From Bacteroidota bacterium (lineage in GTDB: Bacteria > Bacteroidota > Bacteroidia > Chitinophagales > Chitinophagaceae), in the NCBI GenBank assembly GCA_018266775.1, contig JAFDZS010000011.1, forward strand, positions 441,245 through 505,244: a stretch of 64,000 nt of DNA. Direction: 5' to 3'. The translations under genes and the position numbers were made by a program. Below, in pieces: positions 25,075-35,330 of the stretch; the stretch's first letter is position 1; each line of letters starts with the position of its first letter. Below the pieces are notes generated by a model that had not been told where the DNA came from, ran no database searches, and saw nothing but the letters and a program-made list of their open reading frames with translations.

Positions 25075-26502
25075 CTAACACTCGCTCAAACTAATCGGCA
25101 CATTCACGGCTAAGCCGCCATCAGCAGTTTCTTTGTATTTACTGTTCATATCAAGCGCAGTATCCCACATCGTTTTAATCACGCCGTCTAAACTTACTTT
25201 GGCATAATCAGGAGTACTTTGCAATGCTAATTGGCATGCAGTAATTGCTTTGATGGCGCCCATGGTATTCCGTTCAATACAGGGTATTTGTACCAGGCCG
25301 CCAATAGGGTCGCAGGTAAGGCCCAGGTGATGTTCCATTGCAATTTCAGCAGCCATAAGTGTTTGCCGTTGTGTTCCGCCCATACATTCTGTTAATGCTG
25401 CGGCGGCCATTGCACTGCTTACGCCAATTTCTGCCTGGCAACCACCCATTGCAGCAGAAATGGTAGCACCTTTTTTAAATATGCTGCCAATTTCTGATGC
25501 TGTTAATAAAAACTGTATGATCTTTTCATCCGTATTACCATTGCAGAACGCCACGTAGTATTGCAACACTGCAGGAATCACTCCTGCGGCACCGTTAGTA
25601 GGTGCAGTTACCACCCGGCCAAAACTGGCATTTTCTTCATTCACCGCCAATGCAAAACAGCTTACCCAATCCAGGATATATTTAAAATCGCTGCCGCCCT
25701 GGCGGATGGTGGCCAGCCAGCTATCGTAATCTGTATACCCACGACCATTCATCAACTTTTTATTCAACCCTGCACCACGCCGTTTTACATTCAATCCACC
25801 GGGCAGCATACCTTCTGCGTGGCAACCGCGGTAAATACAATCTTTCATCGTCTTCCATATTTGCAGTACCCCTGCCCTCGTTGCAGCTTCTGTTCTCCAG
25901 CTGCTTTCATTTTCCAAAACCACATCACTGATGTTTAGCCCTGTTTTCATACACCAATGCAATAACTCATCGGCCGTGTTGATGGGAAAAGGCAATAACA
26001 CTTCGTCCTTTTTACTACCTGATTCTCCTTCTTTAACCACAAATCCCCCACCAATGGAATAATACGTTTCTGCAAACGTATCTTCGTTGCTGAGCTTTAC
26101 TAAAAAGGTGAGCGCATTAGGGTGATAAGGCAGGCTTTCTCCAAATAAAAACTCAATATCTTCTTCAGGGTCAAAATCAATTTCGTGCAAGCCGGCCAGC
26201 ACCAGCTTCTTCATGTTTTTAATATCAGCAATTTTGGCACTGATATTTTCCACTTCAAATGTTACCGGGTCATCGCCGCTTAAGCCCAATTGAACGGCAA
26301 CATCAGTACCATGCCCCACACCGGTTTTTGCCAGTGAGCCGTACAGCAGTACTTCCATACTGCATACCTGTTGCAACAGGTTCTTATCTGCCAAAGCTTT
26401 TGTAAAACGTTGTGCGGCACGCCATGGCCCCAGGGTATGGCTGCTGGAAGGCCCGACACCTATTTTGAACATGTCAAAAACTGAAATGGCTTCGTGGCTC
26501 AC
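25075..26502 (-). CDS. sdaA: L-serine ammonia-lyase, single chain
   Basis: 475 residues, the fused one-chain type. The N-terminal beta domain starts [24 protein letters not shown]. The C-terminal alpha domain has [39 protein letters not shown] and [19 protein letters not shown], which hold the [4Fe-4S] cysteines. It deaminates serine to pyruvate. It is followed on the minus strand by no further gene, and the preceding gene is an FKBP lipoprotein 25 bases away, so the two could share a transcript. Confidence 0.96.
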   Translation of the reverse strand: MSHEAISVFDMFKIGVGPSSSHTLGPWRAAQRFTKALADKNLLQQVCSMEVLLYGSLAKTGVGHGTDVAVQLGLSGDDPVTFEVENISAKIADIKNMKKLVLAGLHEIDFDPEEDIEFLFGESLPYHPNALTFLVKLSNEDTFAETYYSIGGGFVVKEGESGSKKDEVLLPFPINTADELLHWCMKTGLNISDVVLENESSWRTEAATRAGVLQIWKTMKDCIYRGCHAEGMLPGGLNVKRRGAGLNKKLMNGRGYTDYDSWLATIRQGGSDFKYILDWVSCFALAVNEENASFGRVVTAPTNGAAGVIPAVLQYYVAFCNGNTDEKIIQFLLTASEIGSIFKKGATISAAMGGCQAEIGVSSAMAAAALTECMGGTQRQTLMAAEIAMEHHLGLTCDPIGGLVQIPCIERNTMGAIKAITACQLALQSTPDYAKVSLDGVIKTMWDTALDMNSKYKETADGGLAVNVPISLSEC

Positions 26503-26527
26503 CTGCTAAAGTTTGTTTAATTGCAGA

Positions 26528-27010
26528 TTATAATACATCCATCAACTGGATATTAAAGATCAGTATTGAATTGGCCGGAATAGAACCCACCTGGTTTGCC
26601 CCGTAACCCAATGATGGGGGAAGATAAAGGGTAATGATTCCGCCTTTTTTAATTAATGGAATTCCTTTCTGCCAACCCAGTATCAATTGTCCTAAAGTAA
26701 AAGATACCCCGGTAGTATTAGAATCGAAAACAGTACCGTCAGTCAGTTTGCCTATATATTGTACCAAAACTGTTGAACAAACACCAGGCGTAACTGTACC
26801 GCTGCCCGGTGTGGTGATTTCATAATATAAACCACTGGAATGCTGTATGGCACCGGGGTGATTGGCATTGATATAAGCCTGCAATGTGGCCTGTTCTGAT
26901 GCAGGTGCAACAAAAGAGGATTCAGTGTAAGGGCAACTGCTGCCCGATGATTTTTTACAGGATACAAAAAAGGCTGCCGCTGCAACCAGTAATAAAAAAT
27001 GTTTCTTCAT
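26528..27010 (-). CDS. FKBP-type peptidyl-prolyl isomerase lipoprotein
   Basis: 160 residues with lipobox FVSC at about 18. The FKBP domain occupies the last 110 residues: VLVQYIGKLTDGTVFDSN, then LGQLILGWQKGIPLIKKGG and YLPPSLGYGANQVGSIPANS, ending LIFNIQLMDVL. The aromatic pocket residues expected in FKBPs (Tyr, Phe, Trp, Tyr, Phe) are in place. It would assist folding of periplasmic or outer-membrane proteins. Confidence 0.94.
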   Translation of the reverse strand: MKKHFLLLVAAAAFFVSCKKSSGSSCPYTESSFVAPASEQATLQAYINANHPGAIQHSSGLYYEITTPGSGTVTPGVCSTVLVQYIGKLTDGTVFDSNTTGVSFTLGQLILGWQKGIPLIKKGGIITLYLPPSLGYGANQVGSIPANSILIFNIQLMDVL

Positions 27011-27078
27011 TAGTGTTGATTATGATAAAAATTTTGCCTTAAAGTTACAGGTAAATCGGCTTATGCAGCAGTAACCGG

Positions 27079-27447
27079 CTACTTTTTTTGCATGTGCAGC
27101 AACTCCTGGTATTGTTGTTCGTTGGTTTCCCAGCGGTGGTGCATACGGAAATAGGAAAAAAATAATGCAATTACCAGAACGGCTATAAAAACAGTGATAA
27201 TATCCCCTGCCGATACCTGCATAAATTTGGCAGTCATGTCAGGCACTACAATTTTAGTTTCCCGGTATGTGGCAGTAGTGTACCAGGAAGGCAAAAAAAC
27301 TTTTACCACCAGGAAAAAAATCAACACCGGTGCACTGAATAAAAGCGCCATCGGCAAGCCGGAAAGTAACTTAAAACGAAAAGTTCCTTCTGCTTCCCTT
27401 ACTTTTTCCCACCGGGCTATAAAACGTTGTTCTTTTTCTGACAGCAT
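27079..27447 (-). CDS. Small membrane protein of unknown function
   Basis: 122 residues. A charged N-terminal segment (SEKEQRFIARWEKVREAEG) precedes two membrane helices (PMALLFSAPVLIFFLVVKVF; IITVFIAVLVIALFFSYF) separated by about 35 residues, with a basic His-rich end. I recognise no family with confidence. It lies next to the FKBP gene on the same strand and is divergent from the HU/SPOR gene, whose start is 79 bases away. Confidence 0.75.
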   Translation of the reverse strand: MLSEKEQRFIARWEKVREAEGTFRFKLLSGLPMALLFSAPVLIFFLVVKVFLPSWYTTATYRETKIVVPDMTAKFMQVSAGDIITVFIAVLVIALFFSYFRMHHRWETNEQQYQELLHMQKK

Positions 27448-27525
27448 ACTGCAAAACTACGTAAACGGGCTCCAAGTTTGCCATATTTTGAATATCTTGT
27501 AGTCCATTATCATCAACCACTAAGA

Positions 27526-28437
27526 ATGAAGATTGAACAACTGCTGGTACAGCATTTCTACCTTGCCAAAAAAGTAGGTTTAGAGGGCATTGGGAGCTTT
27601 AGTCTTTCACCTGATGTAATTTTACCGGGCGAGAATGATAAAGATGTCTCCATTCCGGAAAATGCCATTTCATTTGAATACAATCCTAAAACTCCGCTTG
27701 ATGAACCCCTTGTTGATTACATTGTGAAACAAACCCGGAAGATCAGGCCATTGGCTGTTTCTGATCTTGAATCATATTTTATGCTGGCCAGCCAGTTCGT
27801 TAATATTGGCAAACCATTTAAAATTGAAGGCATCGGCGTGCTGGAAAAAAGCCAGTCGGGCGAATTCCGTTTTTACCAGGGCGATTATGTCAATACAAAA
27901 ATTGAAGACCCTGAGGCTGTAGTAAAAGATAAGATAGATACTGGTGCTTCTTATGCAGCTGATGCACCTTCTTCCGGCAGCAATAATACCATAAGGTCTG
28001 CAGCAATTGGGGTGTTGATACTGGCAGCATTGGGTTTGGGTGCCTGGTATTTCCTGATGCACAAAAAAGAACCTGTAACCACAGCTCAAAATACAACTGA
28101 AACACCAACTGCTACCCCCGAAACAAAAGATACTACCCATATTGACACCACTTCAATGTCGCACAAGCCTGATAGTGTACAGGCCATGGCACCTGCACCA
28201 GTTGCAGGCGAATATACATTCAGGGTGGTGATTAAAAATTATCCCTCTTATAACCCAGCAAAACAGGCATATGACAGGTTAACCAGCTACGGTCATAAAT
28301 TGCTGCTGTACACAAACGATTCAGTAACGTATAAAGTAGCGCTGCCCATAAAACTTCCTTTAAGAGACAGTACTTATGTACTGGATTCTGTGCGTACCGT
28401 ATTGTTTGGCGGGCACCCTTATATTGAACTCAAATAA
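27526..28437 (+). CDS. HU-like/SPOR domain membrane protein
   Basis: 303 residues from the ATG at 27526 (MKIEQLLVQHF). The first 130 residues look like the HU-related domain found in some Bacteroidota SPOR proteins (LEGIGSFSLSP, LVDYIVKQTRKIRPLAVSDLESY, IEGIGVLEKSQSGEF). One membrane helix (IGVLILAALGLGAWYFLM) follows, then a Pro/Thr linker and a C-terminal SPOR-like domain (YTFRVVIKNYPSYNPAKQAYDRL) that would bind denuded peptidoglycan at division sites. The topology puts the HU part in the cytoplasm and SPOR in the periplasm. Confidence 0.82.
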   Translation: MKIEQLLVQHFYLAKKVGLEGIGSFSLSPDVILPGENDKDVSIPENAISFEYNPKTPLDEPLVDYIVKQTRKIRPLAVSDLESYFMLASQFVNIGKPFKIEGIGVLEKSQSGEFRFYQGDYVNTKIEDPEAVVKDKIDTGASYAADAPSSGSNNTIRSAAIGVLILAALGLGAWYFLMHKKEPVTTAQNTTETPTATPETKDTTHIDTTSMSHKPDSVQAMAPAPVAGEYTFRVVIKNYPSYNPAKQAYDRLTSYGHKLLLYTNDSVTYKVALPIKLPLRDSTYVLDSVRTVLFGGHPYIELK

Positions 28438-28451
28438 CACAGTATTAGTGC

Positions 28452-29135
28452 ATGAATACTGGTAAGATCAGCATACCAACAATTATTTACGTTGTTTTGA
28501 CGGTGGCCAATTGCGTTGCCGGAGCTGCCGGAAGCGCATGGGCAGGATATATTACCAAACCGCTGCTGATTCCCACAGTCCTGTATATTTTATTGCAGTA
28601 TTCTGCCGCACCCAATAAAAAACTATTAGTAACCGGGTTAGTTTTTTCCTGGGCAGGAGATGTATTGCTGATGCTGGAAAACAAAAACCCCAACTTCTTT
28701 ATTTTCGGGTTGATCTGTTTTCTTACCACCCATATTTTTTACATTATCTATTTCTTACGTATAAAATCACAAGATGTTTCTCTTTTAAAAAAACAACCTG
28801 TACTTGCCGTAGTGGTTGCCGCTTATGGCATTGCACTGGTAACATTTTTATTCCCGCATTTGGGAGCGTTAACCGTACCCGTAATCGTGTATGCTGCTGT
28901 GATATGCACGATGTTGTTATGCAGCCTGCATGTTTTTTTAAAAGTAAACCATCCTGCCAATACATGGTATATGGCCGGTGCTGCATTATTTGTTTTATCC
29001 GACTCCTTACTTGCCCTGAATAAATTTTATCAACCATTTTTTGCTGCCGGTGTGCTGATCATGCTCACGTATTGTGCAGCGCAATACTGCATTGTAACCG
29101 GTTATTTAAAACATCGTGCCAATGACAAAGTCTGA
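28452..29135 (+). CDS. YhhN family membrane protein (lysoplasmalogenase-like)
   Basis: 227 residues with about seven or eight membrane helices. YhhN hallmarks are KPLLIPTVLYILL near the start, FSWAGDVLLML (family motif with Gly-Asp) and ALFVLSDSLLALNKF near the end. Characterised relatives (human TMEM86, Legionella YhhN) hydrolyse the vinyl-ether bond of lysoplasmalogens. The role here is inferred from the family. It is 14 bases after the HU/SPOR gene and overlaps the next gene. Confidence 0.88.
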   Translation: MNTGKISIPTIIYVVLTVANCVAGAAGSAWAGYITKPLLIPTVLYILLQYSAAPNKKLLVTGLVFSWAGDVLLMLENKNPNFFIFGLICFLTTHIFYIIYFLRIKSQDVSLLKKQPVLAVVVAAYGIALVTFLFPHLGALTVPVIVYAAVICTMLLCSLHVFLKVNHPANTWYMAGAALFVLSDSLLALNKFYQPFFAAGVLIMLTYCAAQYCIVTGYLKHRANDKV

Positions 29136-29538
29136 ATTACTGTCAGAATTAAGCAACAATACTTATGTGATGCTGAAACCATCGCCCATTGAAGGAGTGG
29201 GTGTATTTGCCATCAGGGATATTCCCAAAGGCTGCAGAGGTATGTTCAGCAAACCGGGCGCTGCAGAAGAATGGATCACTGTTTCCAGAGAAGAAGTGAA
29301 TGCATTGCCCGCACATGCACAATTCCTGGTGGGCAATTATTGTTTATTTGACGAAGAACAGTATTTTCTCCCTGCGGACGGTTTTAAAAAATTAGACCTG
29401 GCTTTATTCCTGAATCATTCTGACCAGCCCAATATCATATCCATTAACGATGGCGATTATTTTGAAGCGATAAGTGCTATCAAAGCCGGTGAAGAACTGG
29501 TGATTGATTATGGGGAGATTGTTGACGGAGAAGAATAA
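29122..29538 (+). CDS. SET domain-containing protein
   Basis: 138 residues from the ATG at 29122, which overlaps the YhhN stop by 14 bases; a GTG at 29116 is the alternative. The SET elements are present in order: PIEGVGVFAIRDIPKG, FLNHSDQPNI (the N-H-S pocket motif) and the end GEELVIDYGE (the D-Y-G motif). It is a small stand-alone SET protein, likely a protein lysine methyltransferase using S-adenosylmethionine. The target is unknown. Translational coupling with yhhN is suggested by the overlap. Confidence 0.88.
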   Translation: MTKSELLSELSNNTYVMLKPSPIEGVGVFAIRDIPKGCRGMFSKPGAAEEWITVSREEVNALPAHAQFLVGNYCLFDEEQYFLPADGFKKLDLALFLNHSDQPNIISINDGDYFEAISAIKAGEELVIDYGEIVDGEE

Positions 29539-29542
29539 AAAA

Positions 29543-29570
29543 TCCCCGGAGTTTTATTCCGGGGACTTTT
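29543..29570. terminator. Bidirectional terminator
   Basis: TCCCCGGA (29543-29550) and TCCGGGGA (29558-29565), with A-rich left and T-rich right flanks, lie between converging SET (+) and DUF5684 (-) genes. Confidence 0.88.
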
Positions 29571-29586
29571 AAAGTAGTTAATGAAT

Positions 29587-29958
29587 TTATTTTTTTCCAA
29601 TTGCATCAATATCATCCTGCATTTCATTTACACCATTTGGGCCAATATATTTGGCACTGCCAAAACCAAGTATGGGCCAGAAAATAAAGCCCAGCAGTAT
29701 CAGCCCGACTGTAAAACCTGCATCTTTTCCAAATGATTTGGAGATACCGTGAAAAATTACAATAATGATGTAGATGTTTATCAGCGGGATAAATATAAGC
29801 CACCAATTTTTTACACCACCCATTTTAGCCATGATATAGTAATTGTAAAAAGGCACTATACTGGCCCAACCTGGTTGACCGGCTTTTTCAAATGTCTTCC
29901 AGATACTTGCGATAATAAAAATGATAAACGCAAAATAGAAAATTAAAATAATTGCCAT
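29587..29958 (-). CDS. DUF5684-like small membrane protein
   Basis: 123 residues from the ATG at 29958; a longer frame to 29991 adds 11 polar residues before the first helix. Three membrane helices are visible, with FEKAGQPGWASIVPFYNYYIMAK as the recognisable DUF5684 segment, a second helix WWLIFIPLINIYIIIVI and then SKSFGKDAGFTVGLILLGFIFWPILGF. The function is unknown; related domains occur fused to signal peptidase I in Bacteroidota. Confidence 0.8.
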   Translation of the reverse strand: MAIILIFYFAFIIFIIASIWKTFEKAGQPGWASIVPFYNYYIMAKMGGVKNWWLIFIPLINIYIIIVIFHGISKSFGKDAGFTVGLILLGFIFWPILGFGSAKYIGPNGVNEMQDDIDAIGKK

Positions 29959-30073
29959 ACGAGTTGAAGTTTTATTAAGATAATGGCTCAAATAAAAACA
30001 AAAAAATGCGATTATACAAGGCTGGAATGAGAAATAGTTAAAATATAATTTCTTCTATCCTTTTAAGACACAG

Positions 30074-30817
30074 TTATTTCAATGCAAACACCACATTCAC
30101 TTCATACCGCAGCTTAATTTTCTTAAATGACACGCCCCCACTTTCATTATCACCAAATTTTTCTTCTTTCATACGCATTTGCGAGACGGCGTTAGCCATG
30201 TTGTAATACCTTCCGTTATTGTTATTACTTGCAGCATCTTCTTCGGGTTCCTGGATAGTGATTGCTTCGCCTAATTTTTCGTTTACAGCTTCAGTAAGGT
30301 AAACACCTTTATCCTTTGCTGCTTTTACTGCCTGTATTTTTAACTGCTTTCTGAATTCCGGCATTTTGCTGTGGTATAATTTTACAATCTGGAAATTAGC
30401 CGTGGCATCATCATCCAGTATATCCACCAGTTCATCCATCTTTTTACTTTCTTTAAAGATTACCTGGTATGATATGGAAGCATACAGATCCGGGTCTTTT
30501 TTTCTTTTTTTCCAATACCATGAATTATAGTTGGAACCACCATAAGAAGCAATACTGATGACTGAATCAGGCAACCCAACCTGTTTACATTTATTCAGAA
30601 AATCAGTTTTGATTTTCTCTATGTCAACTTTGTTCTCCCCTTTCTTTTTGTATTCCTGCAGATCAACCTGAACATAAATCTGGTCGGGTACAATTTCCAT
30701 TTCTGCACTGCCGCTTACTGAAATTGTCTTGGGAAAAGGGTTACAGGAAGGGACTGTCTGTGCTTTGGCTACGATACTGCTAAGGAGCAATACAGGCAGC
30801 AAATGTTTCATTTTCAT
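30074..30817 (-). CDS. SIMPL (DUF541) domain periplasmic protein
   Basis: 247 residues with a signal peptide ending at AKAQ. The DUF541/SIMPL domain spans about 30-245: ISVSGSAEMEIVPDQIYVQVDLQEY, a central helix, QVIFKESKKMDELVDIL, and the ending VSFKKIKLRYEVNVVFAL. SIMPL proteins form ring-like periplasmic oligomers of unclear role. It is monocistronic. The family assignment is firm, but no function can be assigned. Confidence 0.88.
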   Translation of the reverse strand: MKMKHLLPVLLLSSIVAKAQTVPSCNPFPKTISVSGSAEMEIVPDQIYVQVDLQEYKKKGENKVDIEKIKTDFLNKCKQVGLPDSVISIASYGGSNYNSWYWKKRKKDPDLYASISYQVIFKESKKMDELVDILDDDATANFQIVKLYHSKMPEFRKQLKIQAVKAAKDKGVYLTEAVNEKLGEAITIQEPEEDAASNNNNGRYYNMANAVSQMRMKEEKFGDNESGGVSFKKIKLRYEVNVVFALK

Positions 30818-30916
30818 AATTTGGTTGTTGTTTTATAGTTTATGGAGCAGGATTAAAAGTAAAACCCAATTACATAAAGAACAAAGTGTGATTAAGGAAA
30901 TTTTAAGAAAAAAACA

Positions 30917-31031
30917 AAAATGAACAATGGATAATTAACAATGGATAATGTGTTAGAAGGGTAAAACAAAACGTACAGGGTCGCAACCCGATGAATTATC
31001 CATTGTTCACTATTAATTATCCATTGCCCGT
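30917..31031. repeat. Inverted repeat, MITE-like
   Basis: AACAATGGATAATTAACAAT near 30922 is mirrored by ATTATCCATTGTT and TTAATTATCCATTG (30993-31026); the core AACAATGGATAATT/AATTATCCATTGTT is perfect. The 50-base middle (GTGTTAGAAGGG to CAACCCGATG) has no coding frame. It lies between the SIMPL gene and the groEL terminator. Confidence 0.7.
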
Positions 31032-31061
31032 TTTATCATCAAAATTTATTCCTCTAAAAAC

Positions 31062-31096
31062 AAAACAGCCTTCTGCTTTTGACAGAAGGCTGTTTC
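31062..31096 (-). terminator. Intrinsic terminator of groEL
   Basis: AACAGCCTTCTG (31064-31075) and CAGAAGGCTGTT (31083-31094) form a perfect 12-bp stem. On the minus strand it is followed by a T-rich run, 50 bases after the groEL stop. Confidence 0.9.
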
Positions 31097-31148
31097 AAAA
31101 TTATACTTTCGATAATTGTACATTATGAATTGAACAATTATCCATTCA

Positions 31149-32810
<1,662 letters not shown>

Positions 32811-32832
32811 TTAATTTTGATTGGTTGGGTCT

Positions 32833-32888
32833 GGATGCTTGATACTTGATCCTTGATCCAGCATCCAGTATCTCGTATCCAGTATCTC
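32833..32888. repeat. 14-bp repeat tract between groES and groEL
   Basis: Successive 14-mers (GATGCTTGATACTT, GATCCTTGATCCAG, CATCCAGTATCTCG, TATCCAGTATCTCT) fill most of the gap and reach the groES stop. The first is identical to a unit of the array upstream of ctpA (15952). The later ones are partly its inverted complement, so the RNA could fold. Confidence 0.75.
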
Positions 32889-33173
32889 TTAGATAATTGC
32901 CAGAATATCGCTTTCTCTCATAATGAGGTAATCTTCACCTTCAATGCTGATTTCTGTACCGGCGTATTTGCCATATAATACGGTATTGCCTGCTTTAACA
33001 GTAACCGGTTCGTCTTTTTTACCGGGGCCAGCAGCCAGTACCACGCCACGCTGTGGCTTTTCTTTTGCTGTATCTGGAATAATAATACCCCCTGCAGATT
33101 TCTCTTCAGCAGCGGCTGGTTTCACAATCACCCTGTCATGTAATGGGGTAATGTTTAACTTCTTGGTTGCCAT
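32889..33173 (-). CDS. groES: Co-chaperonin GroES
   Basis: 94 residues. It begins [31 protein letters not shown], which includes the mobile loop, and ends with [13 protein letters not shown]. It caps the GroEL chamber. It is the first gene of the groES-groEL operon and has a well-placed promoter box upstream. No CIRCE element was found. Confidence 0.98.
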   Translation of the reverse strand: MATKKLNITPLHDRVIVKPAAAEEKSAGGIIIPDTAKEKPQRGVVLAAGPGKKDEPVTVKAGNTVLYGKYAGTEISIEGEDYLIMRESDILAII

Positions 33174-33213
33174 AATTCAAATTGTTTTTGATTTGGTTGA
33201 AAATTTCGGACGG

Positions 33214-33242
33214 CAAAGCTAAGCTAATTTCATGCCATTCAA
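33214..33242 (-). promoter_or_regulatory. Predicted promoter of groES-groEL
   Basis: On the minus strand TTG (33242-33240), 18 bases, then TAGCTTTG (33221-33214), an exact TAnnTTTG box, 40 bases before the groES ATG. Confidence 0.68.
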
Positions 33243-33403
33243 AATTTAATCCAAGATGGCAGTTTTTGCAGGGAATTCGGAATTGATAATTAGTGATTCG
33301 GGTAAATTCGGCAGTATCATTTATTTCTTTGCAGGAATTTTTGTCACATTTCAGCATTCCGTGCTACCATCAAATTCCTAATCCCTGTTACCAAATTACT
33401 GAT

Positions 33404-33411
33404 TACCTTTG
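33404..33411 (+). promoter_or_regulatory. Bacteroidota -7 box for the nusB operon
   Basis: TACCTTTG within TTACCTTTGCCG, ending 9 bases before the ATG at 33421. This implies a leaderless or nearly leaderless message. Confidence 0.6.
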
Positions 33412-33420
33412 CCGCCTATT

Positions 33421-34350
33421 ATGATCAGCAGAAGAAATATAAGGGTGAAAGTGATGCAAACACTATACACCATCGACAGTATGAGTGGAGAAGTGAAACC
33501 CGGCGAACCGCTTACCATTCTTAATAAAAAACTGGATGCCACCCGTAACCTGTTTACTTATTTGGTTTACTTTATTACTGAAGTGGCCCGTTACGCAGAA
33601 ACAGTTGCCAAACAAAGAGCGTCTAAAAATCTGCCTACAGCCGAAGACCTTTCCGTAAATACAAAAATTGCAGGCAATGAGTTGCTGTGGAAAATAGTTG
33701 AACAACCTGGTTTTATCAGTGCTGTTGCTGAATACAAACTGAAACATATTCTTGATGCCGAACTGCTGAGAAAAATATACCTGCAACTGGCAGATGCTGC
33801 TGAGTACAAAGAATACATTGAAACGCCTTCAAGAAATAAGAACGGAGAAAGAGAAATACTGGAATATATTTTCAGTACACTCATGCTGCCTTCGGAAGAA
33901 TTTACCTCACATATTGAAGAATTTTTTATCAATTGGGATGATGATGCAGAAATGATGCAGCAATTAGTGATACAGTATTTGCAAAAACCTTCCGGTTATG
34001 ACTTTGGTCCGATATTGAGCAAAGAAAAACAGGAATTTGCCAAAAGCTTACTGCAAACCACGCTGGATAAAACTGAAGTGAGCCTGGAACTGATCAAACC
34101 AAAACTGAAAAACTGGGATGCAGACAGGATTGCAGCACTGGATATGATCATTCTGCAAATGGGCGTGTGCGAATTTTTATATTTCGAAACCATTCCCACC
34201 AAGGTTACCATCAATGAATATATCGACCTGGCCAAAGAATACAGCACCGTTCAAAGTGGCCAGTTTGTAAACGGTCTGCTGGATAATATACACAAGGAAC
34301 TGACCGCTCAAAATAAAATTCATAAGAAGAGCCATAAAAACAATGCGTGA
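33421..34350 (+). CDS. nusB: Transcription antitermination factor NusB, long form
   Basis: 309 residues from the ATG at 33421 (MISRRNIRVKVMQTLYTID). NusB hallmarks are the N-terminal RRNIRVKVMQTLY and the C-terminal core WDADRIAALDMIILQMGVCEFLYF, then VTINEYIDLAKEYST and FVNGLLDNIHKEL. The protein is about twice the length of the E. coli protein because of a central insertion, as usual in Bacteroidota. It acts in rRNA antitermination. A DUF1573 gene, yajC and coaE follow on the same strand. Confidence 0.92.
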   Translation: MISRRNIRVKVMQTLYTIDSMSGEVKPGEPLTILNKKLDATRNLFTYLVYFITEVARYAETVAKQRASKNLPTAEDLSVNTKIAGNELLWKIVEQPGFISAVAEYKLKHILDAELLRKIYLQLADAAEYKEYIETPSRNKNGEREILEYIFSTLMLPSEEFTSHIEEFFINWDDDAEMMQQLVIQYLQKPSGYDFGPILSKEKQEFAKSLLQTTLDKTEVSLELIKPKLKNWDADRIAALDMIILQMGVCEFLYFETIPTKVTINEYIDLAKEYSTVQSGQFVNGLLDNIHKELTAQNKIHKKSHKNNA

Positions 34351-34376
34351 TAATATCTTTGAATAAAATTATACTG

Positions 34377-34871
34377 ATGACAAAATACTTTTTGCTGATT
34401 GCAGTACCCGTCCTGTTGCTTTCCTGCGATGTGAGAAGGAAAGATAAGATTGGTGATGATTCCAAAACAGATTCTTTGACGATGGTGCAAAGGCATATTG
34501 AAGATTCCATTAAAGCAGCCAAACAGGCACAGGAACAGGAAGAGGCTATGAAGAAAAGTACAACGGTTGCGATTATTGACAGCGTGTATAATTTCGGTAC
34601 CATAACAGAAGGAGAAAAAGTACAATTCAGTTTCAGGTTTAAAAATACCGGCACTAACCCGCTGGTTATTTTTAATGCCCACGGCAGCTGCGGCTGTACA
34701 GTGCCGGAAATACCTGAAAAACCCATTGCCCCCAATGAAGAAGGATTTTTAAAAGTAGTATTCAACAGTGCAGGCAAGAAAGGCCATACAGAAAAAGAAG
34801 TAACGGTAAACTCTAATGCAGTACCGGGTTTTACTACTTTGAAACTGGTGGGAGAAATTAATGAAAAATAA
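34377..34871 (+). CDS. DUF1573 lipoprotein
   Basis: 164 residues from the ATG at 34377, with lipobox LLLSC at about 17. A charged coiled stretch (30-60) precedes one DUF1573 domain, which has an ASPM/Hydin-like Ig fold: YNFGTITEGEKVQFSFRFKN, the Cys pair in GSCGCTVPE, and FTTLKLVGEI. Such proteins are abundant in Bacteroidota envelopes; their role is unknown. It lies between nusB and yajC, 26 bases after the nusB stop. Confidence 0.88.
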   Translation: MTKYFLLIAVPVLLLSCDVRRKDKIGDDSKTDSLTMVQRHIEDSIKAAKQAQEQEEAMKKSTTVAIIDSVYNFGTITEGEKVQFSFRFKNTGTNPLVIFNAHGSCGCTVPEIPEKPIAPNEEGFLKVVFNSAGKKGHTEKEVTVNSNAVPGFTTLKLVGEINEK

Positions 34872-34900
34872 ACCTTACACAATCAAACAAAACAATCAAT

Positions 34901-35236
34901 ATGCAATTCTTGAGTATTTTTTTAATGGCGGACCCACAGGGAAAACCAAGTGGTATGGGTATGCTGTATTTTTTGGTTCCCATGATCCTGGTGATGTATT
35001 TCTTTATGATTCGTCCGCAGGCTAAAAAGGCAAAGGACCAGAAGAAGTTTGTGAATGACCTTCAGAAAGGCGATAAAATTGTAACCATTGCCGGCATACA
35101 CGGTAAAGTGTACAAACTGAATGATGATAATACTGTAGACATGGAGATCAGCCCTGGCAGTTATTTAAAAATTGAACGCAGTGCCATCAGCATGGAATGG
35201 AGCAAAGCCCAGGCCAGCGCTTCAGATAAGAAATAA
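34901..35236 (+). CDS. yajC: Preprotein translocase subunit YajC
   Basis: 111 residues. One membrane helix (GMLYFLVPMILVMYFFMI) is followed by the family motif RPQAKKAKDQKKFVNDLQKGDKIVT and a small soluble beta domain (IAGIHGKVYKLNDDNTVDMEI). YajC accompanies SecDF in the Sec translocase. Its place after nusB and before coaE is common in Bacteroidota. Confidence 0.94.
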   Translation: MQFLSIFLMADPQGKPSGMGMLYFLVPMILVMYFFMIRPQAKKAKDQKKFVNDLQKGDKIVTIAGIHGKVYKLNDDNTVDMEISPGSYLKIERSAISMEWSKAQASASDKK

Positions 35237-35330
35237 TCACACGTAATTTTCTCTTTGCGATTTTAGATTTACATTGGATGTATCAATGATATCCGGCAAT
35301 CTGAAATCGCATTTTTATTGTACAGGAATT

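Noticed and set aside
33130..33260. CIRCE-type heat-shock operator upstream of groES
   Set aside because: No TTAGCACTC/GAGTGCTAA dyad is present; only a general promoter box is seen.
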